A stretch of 64,000 bases of DNA, taken from the NCBI RefSeq assembly GCF_004309355.1, contig NZ_BJCC01000012.1:1-64000 (forward strand), written 5' to 3'. Shown piece after piece: positions 56,517 through 64,000 of this stretch (positions within the stretch are counted from its first letter, which is position 1; each line of letters starts with the position of its first letter). The notes beneath the pieces are model-generated. The model saw only the letters and a list, made by a program, of their open reading frames with translations, searched no databases and had not been told where the DNA came from. The position numbers were made by a program, and so were the translations under genes. The stretch comes from Enterococcus florum. Lineage in GTDB: Bacteria; Bacillota; Bacilli; Lactobacillales; Enterococcaceae.

Positions 56517-58025
56517 ATGGCTTACTATTACAGCACCCCTTCTCGAACCTTTAGCGAATACCTCTTAGTTCCCGGCTACTCTTCCAAAGACTGTATCCCA
56601 GACAATGTTTTATTGGAGACCCCTTTAGTAAAATATGCACAGGGAGAACAACCAGCCTTAACAATGAATATTCCGTTGGTCAGTGCAGTCATGCAGTCTG
56701 TTTCCGGCAGTGATTTAGCGGTTGCCTTGGCGAAGGAGGGCGGTGTTTCGTTCATCTATTGTTCTCAGACGATCGAGGAGCAAGCAGCCATGGTACGCAA
56801 AGTCAAACAAACCAAGGCTGGGTTCGTTCCAAGCGACACGAATCTTCCAGTGAACGGCACCCTGCAGGACGTACTAGATCTAAAAAGCAGGACTGGGCAT
56901 GGAACGATCGCTGTCACCGAAGATGGTACATTAGAAGGCAAGATCGTTGGGCTGGTAACGAGCCGTGACTATCGAGTGTCAAGAATGTCAGTTACGACAC
57001 CGATCAAAGAATTTATGAGACCTTTTGAACAGCTGATCTATGGGAAAGATGGAATCACATTGTCTGAGGCCAATGACTTGCTGTGGGAACATAAATTAAA
57101 TGCTTTGCCGATTATCGATGAAAATCAACGCCTGAAGTATTTTGTTTTCCGCAAGGATTACGATTCTCATAAGGACAACCCACTAGAGCTATTGGACTCC
57201 AAAAAGCGCTATTTTGTCGGCGCAGGAATCAATACTCGGGATTACAAGGAACGAATTCCTGCGTTGATCGAGGCAGGAGCCGATATTTTGTGTATTGATT
57301 CAAGCGAAGGCTTCAGTGAGTGGCAAAAAATGACGATCGAGTGGGTCCGTGAGGTCTACGGAGATACAGTCAAAATTGGTGCAGGAAACGTGGTCGATCG
57401 GGAAGGGTTCCGCTTTTTAGCCGAAGCAGGAGCCGATTTTATCAAGGTCGGTATTGGCGGCGGCAGCATTTGTATCACAAGAGAACAAAAAGGGATTGGC
57501 CGAGGCCAAGCCACCTCCGTTCAAGATGTCGCAGCTGCAAGAGAAGAGTATTTTGAAGAAACCGGCATCTATATTCCTATCTGCAGTGATGGTGGAATCG
57601 TCCATGATTATCACATGACTTTGGCACTGGCAATGGGATCTGATTTTATTATGCTGGGACGCTATTTTTCTCGATTTGAAGAATCTCCAACAGAAAAGGT
57701 CAGCATCAATGGTTCTTACATGAAGGAATATTGGGGAGAAGGCAGTGCCCGTGCCCGAAACTGGCAGCGTTATGACACTGGCGGCAAGGAAGGTCTCTCT
57801 TTTGTAGAGGGAGTAGATTCTTATGTTCCCTACGCAGGTTCCTTGAAGGACAACTTAGCTGTGTCGTTGAGCAAAGTCCGCCATACGATGTGCAATTGCG
57901 GCGCGCTATCGATCCGCGAGCTGCAAAAAAATGCAAAAATCACTTTGGTTTCTTCAACCAGTATCGTGGAAGGCGGCGCTCATGATGTTCTCGTGAAGGA
58001 CAATAATATGAGCACTGAAAACTAA
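56517..58025 (+). CDS. guaB: IMP dehydrogenase, Tritrichomonas foetus-type
   Basis: A 502-residue IMP dehydrogenase that makes XMP in guanine synthesis. [20 protein letters not shown], then [13 protein letters not shown], the CBS region at about 100-220, the active-site loop [19 protein letters not shown] with catalytic Cys319, and the flap RNWQRYD. The whole sequence follows the known T. foetus enzyme (503 residues, also Cys319) much more closely than the common bacterial GuaB of about 490 residues, whose loop reads GPGSICTTR. A -10 TATAAT is upstream; a strong terminator follows. It is either a second IMPDH or the only one; this cannot be told from the window. Confidence 0.88.
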   Translation: MAYYYSTPSRTFSEYLLVPGYSSKDCIPDNVLLETPLVKYAQGEQPALTMNIPLVSAVMQSVSGSDLAVALAKEGGVSFIYCSQTIEEQAAMVRKVKQTKAGFVPSDTNLPVNGTLQDVLDLKSRTGHGTIAVTEDGTLEGKIVGLVTSRDYRVSRMSVTTPIKEFMRPFEQLIYGKDGITLSEANDLLWEHKLNALPIIDENQRLKYFVFRKDYDSHKDNPLELLDSKKRYFVGAGINTRDYKERIPALIEAGADILCIDSSEGFSEWQKMTIEWVREVYGDTVKIGAGNVVDREGFRFLAEAGADFIKVGIGGGSICITREQKGIGRGQATSVQDVAAAREEYFEETGIYIPICSDGGIVHDYHMTLALAMGSDFIMLGRYFSRFEESPTEKVSINGSYMKEYWGEGSARARNWQRYDTGGKEGLSFVEGVDSYVPYAGSLKDNLAVSLSKVRHTMCNCGALSIRELQKNAKITLVSSTSIVEGGAHDVLVKDNNMSTEN

Positions 58026-58031
58026 AAAACA

Positions 58032-58088
58032 AAAAACATCTTATTGCCGAAAGAAGTGAAAAGACTTCCGGCAATAAGATGTTTTTTT
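58032..58088. terminator. Bidirectional intrinsic terminator after guaB
   Basis: AAACATCTTATTGCCG pairs with CGGCAATAAGATGTTT in an unusually long stem with T-runs on both strands. It serves both guaB and the convergent cyclase gene. Confidence 0.92.
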
Positions 58089-58099
58089 AGTAACAGTAG

Positions 58100-58837
58100 T
58101 TAGTTTTCATAAATAGCAATACAACGCGCAGTATACCCTGGAGCACCAGTCACGTTCGGGAAGCTGCAGCTGATGACTGCCCCGGTTTCCGGCAGCTGGT
58201 CCAAATTGCGTAGCATTTCGATCTGGTATTTGTCCTGCTCCAGCAAATATCGTTCGCCTGCCCAAGGCACTATTAAGTTGGCGATTGCCGGATCTGTATC
58301 AGGAGTTTCATGGCCGACCGCAGTGACCGATCGTTCTTCACATAAAAATTTCAAAGCCTCGATCGACCAACCCGGATAATGCGGCTGACCATCCTTATCA
58401 GGGTTGAAGAACGCTTCACCTTGCCGCTGCGACCAATTGGTGCGAATCGCCACAAAACAGCCGTCTGGGAGTTCGCCATGCTGGGACTCCCAGTTTTTAA
58501 GATCTTCTACCGTAAAGGCATAATCATGATCAGTTGTCGTTTTTTCAGACAGATCCACGATGCACAAAGGCAAAACCATTTCCTTTAGTTCAATCTGATC
58601 CAAGGTTCTTCCGTTTTCAACAAAATGTGAAGGAGGATCAATGTGGGTACCATATTGACTGACGATCTTATACTCACTTGCACAAACGGTATGTTCCTCA
58701 TGGGTAAATACTTCATACATTTCCAACGTGTTGTACCCAGAGTAATGTGGTGTTTCTTTATTCACTGGGTGACTGAGATCCACCCATGTATACTTTGCTG
58801 ACTTTAAATCGTTCAACATATCCCATAATCTGCTCAT
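58100..58837 (-). CDS. Cyclase-family protein (kynurenine formamidase-like)
   Basis: A 245-residue metal-dependent hydrolase. WVDLSHPVNKETPHYSG near the start and YGTHIDPPSHFVENGRTLDQI (about 68-88) contain the H-x-x-x-D zinc motif of the cyclase family (kynurenine formamidase, isatin hydrolase). AVGHETPDTDPA is a second conserved site. I chose ATG at 58837, after AGGTGG and next to the upstream stop at 58857; a frame starting at 58891 overlaps that gene. It pairs with the PLP enzyme gene upstream. Confidence 0.82.
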   Translation of the reverse strand: MSRLWDMLNDLKSAKYTWVDLSHPVNKETPHYSGYNTLEMYEVFTHEEHTVCASEYKIVSQYGTHIDPPSHFVENGRTLDQIELKEMVLPLCIVDLSEKTTTDHDYAFTVEDLKNWESQHGELPDGCFVAIRTNWSQRQGEAFFNPDKDGQPHYPGWSIEALKFLCEERSVTAVGHETPDTDPAIANLIVPWAGERYLLEQDKYQIEMLRNLDQLPETGAVISCSFPNVTGAPGYTARCIAIYEN

Positions 58838-58856
58838 TGTTTTTCCACCTCTCCGT

Positions 58857-60089
58857 CTATAGTGACGCCATAATGCTTTTGACCCCTTCAATGAAGCGAT
58901 CCACTTCTTCTACAGTGTTGTAAGGTGCAATTCCTGCTCGAATAAATCCACCGGTCTGATCAATACCTAAACGTTCAGCCAGCGTCCGTGCGTAAAAATC
59001 TCCTTCAGCAATAAAAACACTATGGTTTTCACACATTTGAATACAAAACTCTTTTGGTGTAATTCCTTCTGCTCGAAAAGCAATCGTTGGTGTTTTGGGC
59101 TGCGTACTTTGGAACAGGGTAATGCCTTCTATGGAGGCCATCGCTTCACGTATCCGTTCGGCTAAAAAGTTCTCATACACTTCGATCGTGCGATAGCCGC
59201 TCATCAGGCGGTCTCTCAGGGATTCTCCAGTGCCCAAGCTCGCGATAAACTCGATCGCTGCAGATACAGCAGGAATCCCTTCATGATTTTGTGTGCCCAT
59301 TTCCAAACGATCCGGAACATTGCCAGGTGCCGGCACAACTTTATAAATGTCTAAACTTTCAAATAAGTCTTTGCGGATAACAGCCATACCAACGTGTGCG
59401 GCAAAAAATTTATAGGCAGATGAGAACAACATATCGATTCCCAATTCCTGCATGTCCGCATACATGTGAGGTATACTATGAACCGCATCAACTGCTACCA
59501 ACGCTCCAACTTTTTTGGCTTTCTCAGAAATATATTTAATGTCAGTGATCGTTCCAACACAATTGGATGCATGGCCAACGGCAACTAATTTGGTTCTATC
59601 CGTGATCAACTCATCCAACTGATCCAGTTCGAGTTCTAAGGTTTCTGTATTCAGCGGGACATATTTTACGGTGACATTTCGATCCTCAGCAGCCCTGCGC
59701 CAGGAATCGATGTTGGAATGATGCTCTAGCTCTGTCAAAAGAATCTCATCGCCAGATTCCCACTGATTAGCCAATGCGCGGCTCACATGAAACATCATGG
59801 TAGTTGCATTCGGTCCAAAAGCGATTTCTGTTGGATCGGCATTAAACAAGGCTGCAATGTCTTCTTTTGCTTGTTGGATCAAGGCTTCGGTTTCATGGCT
59901 AGTAGGAAAATTTCCATGTAGATTGGCCGCTCCGCTGCGCATGTACACATTGATCTTCTCAATCGCACTTTCTAAAAATTGAGAACCTCCGGGTCCATCG
60001 AAATAGGCGACGGGTTTGCCATGGTGTGTTCGTTTTAATGCCGGAAATTTGTTTCTGACTTCTTCGATCGGAAATACTGACGCATCCAT
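58857..60089 (-). CDS. PLP-dependent cysteine-desulfurase-like enzyme
   Basis: A 410-residue class V aminotransferase-fold protein. VAYFDGPGGSQFLESAIEKI near the start, HHSNIDSWRR, VAVDAVHSIPHMYADM, with the aspartate that pairs with PLP, and SSAYKFFAAHVGM with the Schiff-base lysine. This follows the TIGR01976 'cysteine desulfurase-like' group, whose reaction is not established. ATG 60089 with GGAGGG is preferred to the GTG at 60098 that abuts the ribosome site. Together with the cyclase-family gene it may degrade a tryptophan- or amide-type metabolite; this is inference. Confidence 0.85.
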   Translation of the reverse strand: MDASVFPIEEVRNKFPALKRTHHGKPVAYFDGPGGSQFLESAIEKINVYMRSGAANLHGNFPTSHETEALIQQAKEDIAALFNADPTEIAFGPNATTMMFHVSRALANQWESGDEILLTELEHHSNIDSWRRAAEDRNVTVKYVPLNTETLELELDQLDELITDRTKLVAVGHASNCVGTITDIKYISEKAKKVGALVAVDAVHSIPHMYADMQELGIDMLFSSAYKFFAAHVGMAVIRKDLFESLDIYKVVPAPGNVPDRLEMGTQNHEGIPAVSAAIEFIASLGTGESLRDRLMSGYRTIEVYENFLAERIREAMASIEGITLFQSTQPKTPTIAFRAEGITPKEFCIQMCENHSVFIAEGDFYARTLAERLGIDQTGGFIRAGIAPYNTVEEVDRFIEGVKSIMASL

Positions 60090-60238
60090 TCTTATCACCC
60101 TCCAATTATAGTTGGTCTAACACCTTAAGTGTAATGAATCACCTGAAAAGGTGTCTAAAAAAAACCGCTACGGTGTAAACTCAGTATTACCGGTTTAATC
60201 AAGAGACAAAAACATGGATTAAAAAACCTTATGGCCTG

Positions 60239-60268
60239 TTGAGAAAACGCTTTCTTAGGTGGTAAAAT
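60239..60268 (+). promoter_or_regulatory. Promoter of the GntR regulator with cre-like box
   Basis: TTGAGA (60239-60244), 18-bp spacer, TAAAAT (60263-60268). The spacer contains AAAACGCTTTCT, which resembles the centre of a catabolite-repression site. Confidence 0.5.
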
Positions 60269-60292
60269 GGATTTGAAGTCGAGGTGAGTGAA

Positions 60293-60982
60293 ATGATTCA
60301 GATCGAAAGGTTTAGAAAAATTGAAAAAGACCATCCTTTTTATACGATCACAGAACGGGTATATCTTTTCTTAAGAGAAGAGATCATCCATTTGCATCTG
60401 ATGCCCAATCAAAAATTAAACGAAAGCCGAATCGCACAGGAATTGGGCATTAGTCGAACACCAGTCCGAAAAGCACTCGACAAATTGTTTCAAGAGTTGC
60501 TAGTGGGGAAGACTGGGAAATCGTATACGGTTTCGAGCATGCAAAAGGAGGAGAGCATGGTACTTTGTGAAGCCCGTATCGCCATTGAGGGCTATGCGGT
60601 TTTTTTAGCAAGTAGTCATATCAATGAAAAACAATTGGAGCGTTTGAGTGAATTGACAGTCGAATACGAGCAGATTGATCTGAATGATGGCAGCTGGCGG
60701 TATGCTGAATGTGACCATGAATTCCATCGTATCCTGATCGAAGCTGCTGGAAATGCACATATTTCTAGAATGTACGAGACGATTGAACTACGGCTTCGCC
60801 ATTACCGTCATTGTTTATTAAATCAAATCGGCAAAGAACAGCTGCAGCCTATTTTGAAAAAGTCTGCCAGAAATCATCGAGCAGTGCTGAATGCCTTGAA
60901 GCTGGGGTTTTCCGATCAGGCAAAACAGCTGGTTGAAAAGGATATTAGGGGAATGTACGAGGTATTTTTCGAGTGGCGTTAG
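60293..60982 (+). CDS. GntR-family (FadR-type) transcriptional regulator
   Basis: About 229 residues. Winged helix LFLREEIIHLHLMPNQKLNE and IAQELGISRTPVRKALDKLF (about 24-70), then a helical FCD effector domain (EARIAIEGYAVFLAS, ECDHEFHRILIEAAGN, whose histidine and aspartate can bind metal). It is divergent from the cyclase/PLP-enzyme pair and probably controls it. I chose ATG at 60293, after GAGGTGAG, over the GTG at 60284 inside that site. Confidence 0.9.
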   Translation: MIQIERFRKIEKDHPFYTITERVYLFLREEIIHLHLMPNQKLNESRIAQELGISRTPVRKALDKLFQELLVGKTGKSYTVSSMQKEESMVLCEARIAIEGYAVFLASSHINEKQLERLSELTVEYEQIDLNDGSWRYAECDHEFHRILIEAAGNAHISRMYETIELRLRHYRHCLLNQIGKEQLQPILKKSARNHRAVLNALKLGFSDQAKQLVEKDIRGMYEVFFEWR

Positions 60983-60995
60983 CATAAAAAGAAAC

Positions 60996-61038
60996 AAACA
61001 AAACTGCAGACATCGATCGATGTCTGCAGTTTTGTTTT
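60996..61038. terminator. Bidirectional terminator, long perfect palindrome
   Basis: AAAACTGCAGACATCGA and its complement adjoin as a 34-bp perfect palindrome centred at about 61017, within AACA/TGTT flanks. It lies between convergent genes and ends both. Confidence 0.9.
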
Positions 61039-61043
61039 GTAAA

Positions 61044-61640
61044 TTAACGAATGACACGGAAGCGTTGATCATCTTCCATGTATTCTTTTTCACCTGCTTC
61101 AGCTTCTTTTGAGCCGAAAACCAATTGAGAACGCAATTCCCAATTTGAAGGAATGTCCCAAGTTTGGGCAACGACATCATCGATTACTGGATTGTAATGT
61201 TGCAGATTTGCACCTAATCCAGCTTCTTCCAATGCTGTCCAGGTGTTTGCAGTTGCAATACCATTTGATTGTTCTGCCCAAACCGGGAAGTTTTCAGCGT
61301 ACAATTCAAACTGTTCCTGCAGTGTTTTCACTGTATCAGTTTCTTTAAAGAATAAAACAGTTCCGAAGCCGTTTTTAAAGCCTTCCAATTTCTTTTGTGT
61401 ATTCGGGAAAACTTCTGCTGGCGTCAACGGACGCAAAGCTTCTTCCACGATTCCCCATAATTTTTCATGAGCTTCTCCAAACAAGATCACTGCTCTAGGA
61501 GATTGAGCATTAAAAGCAGTAGGACTTTCTTTGACTGCTTGTTTAATGATTTCTGTAATTTCATCTTCTGATAAATGCACGTTGCGTCCTAATGCATAAA
61601 TGGAACGACGATTTTTCAAAGTTGTTAGAAATTGAGACAT
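61044..61640 (-). CDS. Nitroreductase-family protein
   Basis: A 198-residue FMN enzyme. LKNRRSIYALGRNVHLSEDE near the start carries the FMN-binding RRS motif. QSPRAVILFGEAHEKLW and EEAGLGANLQHYNP are typical of the short oxidoreductases of this family (YdgI/Frm2-like). It may reduce nitro compounds or quinones; the substrate is unknown. It is monocistronic. Confidence 0.88.
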   Translation of the reverse strand: MSQFLTTLKNRRSIYALGRNVHLSEDEITEIIKQAVKESPTAFNAQSPRAVILFGEAHEKLWGIVEEALRPLTPAEVFPNTQKKLEGFKNGFGTVLFFKETDTVKTLQEQFELYAENFPVWAEQSNGIATANTWTALEEAGLGANLQHYNPVIDDVVAQTWDIPSNWELRSQLVFGSKEAEAGEKEYMEDDQRFRVIR

Positions 61641-61820
61641 GATAAAATGACCACCTTTATTTAATTTGTTTACATGTTGAACTATAACACCTTACTAAAA
61701 GTAAGGAAAGAAATATGCTCAGAAACTTAAAAAGAAATTTTTTTTTAAAACAAGCGCTTTGAATCGCTTTTTAAAGAGTCTGTGGTACACTGATTTTATG
61801 AATTAATGGGAGGAACCCAG

Positions 61821-62372
61821 ATGAATGTGAAAGAATTATTTAAGACTTTGATCTACTTTGTGGTCTTGGGCGTTATTCTGATTGCTTTGAGACAATTTGT
61901 CTTTACCCCCGTCGTAGTCAAAGGCGACTCGATGGATCCAACTTTGCTTGACGGCGACCGAGTGATCGCACTGAAAAATACGGATATCAAACGATTTGAC
62001 ATTGTGACCTTCCCAGCTCCAGATGATCCCGGAAAGAATTACATCAAACGGGTGATTGGACTTCCAGGGGATACGATCGAATACAAAAACGACCAATTAT
62101 ATGTAAACGGCGAAGCCACTGATGAACCGTATCTAAATGAGTTTAAAAGTCAGTTGACGGATGGACAGCCATTGACCAATGATTTCAATCTGCGGCAGTT
62201 GTTTGGAGCAGAAAAGGTTCCCGAAGGACAAGTTTTTGTACTAGGCGACAATCGCCGCATTTCGAAGGATAGCCGGATCATTGGAATGATCCAAGAAGAC
62301 AAGATTATGGCGGATGTCAAATTTGTTTTCTGGCCAATTTGGCCAAATAATCGAATTGGGACCGTAGACTAG
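61821..62372 (+). CDS. lepB: Signal peptidase I
   Basis: A 183-residue type I signal peptidase with one N-terminal membrane anchor (about 10-23). The catalytic serine is Ser37 in VKGDSMDPTL, and the lysine is in NYIKRVIGLPGD. GDNRRISKDSR is box E. It removes Sec signal peptides. ATG 61821 follows GGGAGGA; the frame starting at 61806 overlaps that site and is rejected. Confidence 0.93.
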   Translation: MNVKELFKTLIYFVVLGVILIALRQFVFTPVVVKGDSMDPTLLDGDRVIALKNTDIKRFDIVTFPAPDDPGKNYIKRVIGLPGDTIEYKNDQLYVNGEATDEPYLNEFKSQLTDGQPLTNDFNLRQLFGAEKVPEGQVFVLGDNRRISKDSRIIGMIQEDKIMADVKFVFWPIWPNNRIGTVD

Positions 62373-62392
62373 CTGAAAAGCTGGTCTTTTTT
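62367..62392 (+). terminator. Intrinsic terminator after signal peptidase
   Basis: GACTAGCT, loop GAAA, AGCTGGTC, then six T. Confidence 0.8.
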
Positions 62393-62440
62393 GTTATAAT
62401 AAATAATGGAACCATTCATTGAAGAAATGAGGGAGAAATT

Positions 62441-64000
62441 ATGTCTTTACAATTTTTGATTGGTACAGGACACAACGATCGTCAAACCAAGATGATCGAT
62501 ACAGCAAACGAATGGCTAAAAGCAGATGAAGCGCACAAAGTGTTCTTTATCGTGCCTAACTATAATAAATTCGAGCAGGAAATCACGCTTTTGAAACAAA
62601 TGAAGCAGGAGGAAGGTGTCTTCAGCTCATTGTCAGCACAGGTGTTCAGTTTCAATCGACTCGCGTGGTATTTTTTGCAAAAAGAAGGAAAGATTCCTGG
62701 CAACGTTCTGTCAGAAGCTGGGAATGCCATGATCCTTCGCCAAGTCTTGCAGGAGCAGCGAGAGAAACTGCTGATCTTTCGAGGGGAGACGACGAAGACT
62801 GGTTTCATTCAGCAGCTCATCCATTTCTATCAGGAAATGCAGATCGGCAATGTTGCTGTAGAAGACTTGACTAAGCTCCAAGGCAAGCAGCAGGATCAAC
62901 GCTTAAAGCTTAGTGACTTGCAGCGAATCTACCGAGAATATGAAGCAGCATTGTTGCAGTATCAAGTGAAGAATGAAGATCCGTTGTTACTGCTGCAGGA
63001 AAATTTAGCACACCGGAAACTGGAAAATGTTTTCTTCATCGTCAGCGGGTTCGCCCGTTTTAATGCTCGAGAGCTGCAGGTGCTGAATCAATTAATGACC
63101 TGTGGACACCTGATGGTTTCACTGGAATTGGATCGGGGGTTTCCCAATGACGAACCGCACCCGCTGCATCTTTTTGCGGACAGCGGAAAGACGTATTTCC
63201 AGTTGAAACAGCTTGCGGATCAGCAAAAGATTCCAGTCAGACAGGATCTAAAGGCATTAGAAAGCCAAAATGCTTTTCGCCAAGTCAACCATTTTTGGCA
63301 AGGGAAAAAGGTCGAACCACTCACAGAGCAGAATACTGTCAGTATCTGGCAGCACACGACTGTAGCGGACGAAGTACGTCATGTCGGAAACGAGATTCGG
63401 TGTTTAGTAGCAGAAAAAGGGTATCGTTACAAAGATATTCAAGTCTTAGTACGTGAATTTTCCAGCTACAGCCATATTTTGCCTTTTTTGTTTGAACAAT
63501 TGGAAATTCCTTTTTATTTAGATGAAACCCAAATGATGGTCAGCCATCCATTGGTCGAATTTTTACAGTCGCTGTTTTTGTTGGATCAGTATCATTATCG
63601 AATCAATGATGTGTTTCGTTTACTGAGAACGGAGCTTTATGCGCCTGAATCATCGACAGAGCAGTCAATGTCGATAGAGCAATGGCGTGAACAAGTCGAC
63701 CAAACAGAAAATGTCTGTTTGGCTTATAATTTTCGAGGGAGCTATTGGACGAAAGAAGAAGATTGGATCTTCGTCGATTACGATTTTGAAGAAGAAGCCT
63801 TTAAAGATGCGAGTGATCTGCAGCTTCTCTCCAATCAGGTGCGCCGCTCAGTTCAGACGCTTGTGCCTCGGTTTTTCAAACAGATCAAACAGGCTGCAAC
63901 AGGAATGGAAGCAGCAAAATGCTTCTATCAATTTTTACAACAAGCAGGTGTTGACCGTCAATTGCTGGTTTGGCGCGATCAGGCGGTAGCAGCGGGTGAA
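62441..64000 (+). CDS. rexB: ATP-dependent helicase/nuclease subunit B, RexB/AddB (partial)
   Basis: The frame is open from ATG 62441 to the window edge (520 codons; the full protein is usually about 1,150-1,200). MSLQFLIGTGHNDRQTKMID at the start corresponds to the degenerate nucleotide-binding motif of AddB/RexB. VFFIVPNYNKFEQEITLLK, AQVFSFNRLAWYFLQ and YKDIQVLVREFSSYSHI, then LPFLFEQLEIPFYLDE match the family order. With RexA it forms the Chi-dependent recombination nuclease that repairs double-strand breaks. GGGAGAAA precedes the ATG and TATAAT lies at 62395-62400. The iron-sulfur nuclease domain lies beyond the window. Confidence 0.9.
   Translation, partial: MSLQFLIGTGHNDRQTKMIDTANEWLKADEAHKVFFIVPNYNKFEQEITLLKQMKQEEGVFSSLSAQVFSFNRLAWYFLQKEGKIPGNVLSEAGNAMILRQVLQEQREKLLIFRGETTKTGFIQQLIHFYQEMQIGNVAVEDLTKLQGKQQDQRLKLSDLQRIYREYEAALLQYQVKNEDPLLLLQENLAHRKLENVFFIVSGFARFNARELQVLNQLMTCGHLMVSLELDRGFPNDEPHPLHLFADSGKTYFQLKQLADQQKIPVRQDLKALESQNAFRQVNHFWQGKKVEPLTEQNTVSIWQHTTVADEVRHVGNEIRCLVAEKGYRYKDIQVLVREFSSYSHILPFLFEQLEIPFYLDETQMMVSHPLVEFLQSLFLLDQYHYRINDVFRLLRTELYAPESSTEQSMSIEQWREQVDQTENVCLAYNFRGSYWTKEEDWIFVDYDFEEEAFKDASDLQLLSNQVRRSVQTLVPRFFKQIKQAATGMEAAKCFYQFLQQAGVDRQLLVWRDQAVAAGE

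Overview
The window looks like chromosomal DNA of a low-GC Firmicute, most probably an Enterococcus. The reasons are a LiaX/LiaY-type envelope-stress pair, a RexB-type AddB nuclease gene, LacABCD tagatose-6-phosphate genes, many PTS systems, and short strong Shine-Dalgarno sites throughout. No rRNA, tRNA or CRISPR array was seen.

Layout. 1-7230: an IS3-type insertion sequence cuts a sugar-binding-protein gene. It is followed by a carbohydrate ABC operon: two permeases, a GH172/DUF2961 protein, a second binding lipoprotein, a LacI regulator and an MsmK-type ATPase. 7838-20713: a DeoR regulator stands divergent to a long operon. The operon encodes a mannose-family PTS (IIA, IIB, IIC, IID), a cytoplasmic Cys-type sulfatase, a MurQ-like etherase, the radical-SAM sulfatase-maturating enzyme, a TauE/SafE exporter, two decayed DeoR genes and LacA-LacB-LacC-LacD. 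Read together, this is a pathway that imports and phosphorylates a sulfated galactose-type sugar, removes the sulfate inside the cell, exports the sulfur oxyanion and burns the sugar through tagatose-6-phosphate. Three 156-bp tandem repeats separate lacC from lacD. 20714-21936 is a graveyard of decayed genes.

21937-30350: liaX-liaY, a tRNA-dihydrouridine synthase, a cobalamin riboswitch with the cobalt ECF transporter cbiMNQO, two conserved proteins of unknown function and a broken acetyltransferase. 30435-42813: a 12.4-kb integrated element with a large serine recombinase, a replication-relaxation protein, a VirD4/HerA-like coupling ATPase, small membrane proteins, unknown cargo, an LPxTG surface protein and two more serine recombinases. 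Upstream of the surface-protein gene lie two 26-bp dyad sites in inverted orientation around a 128-bp segment with an intrinsic terminator. A Pin/Hin-like recombinase gene lies next to them. This looks like an ON/OFF invertible switch.

42814-49075: a beta-glucoside/cellobiose PTS operon with its PRD regulator. 49605-64000: proBA, azlCD, a universal stress protein, small membrane proteins, an IMP dehydrogenase of the Tritrichomonas foetus type, a cyclase/PLP-enzyme pair with a divergent GntR regulator, a nitroreductase, signal peptidase I, and the start of rexB, which runs off the window.

All functional calls rest on reading protein motifs by eye. No database search was run.
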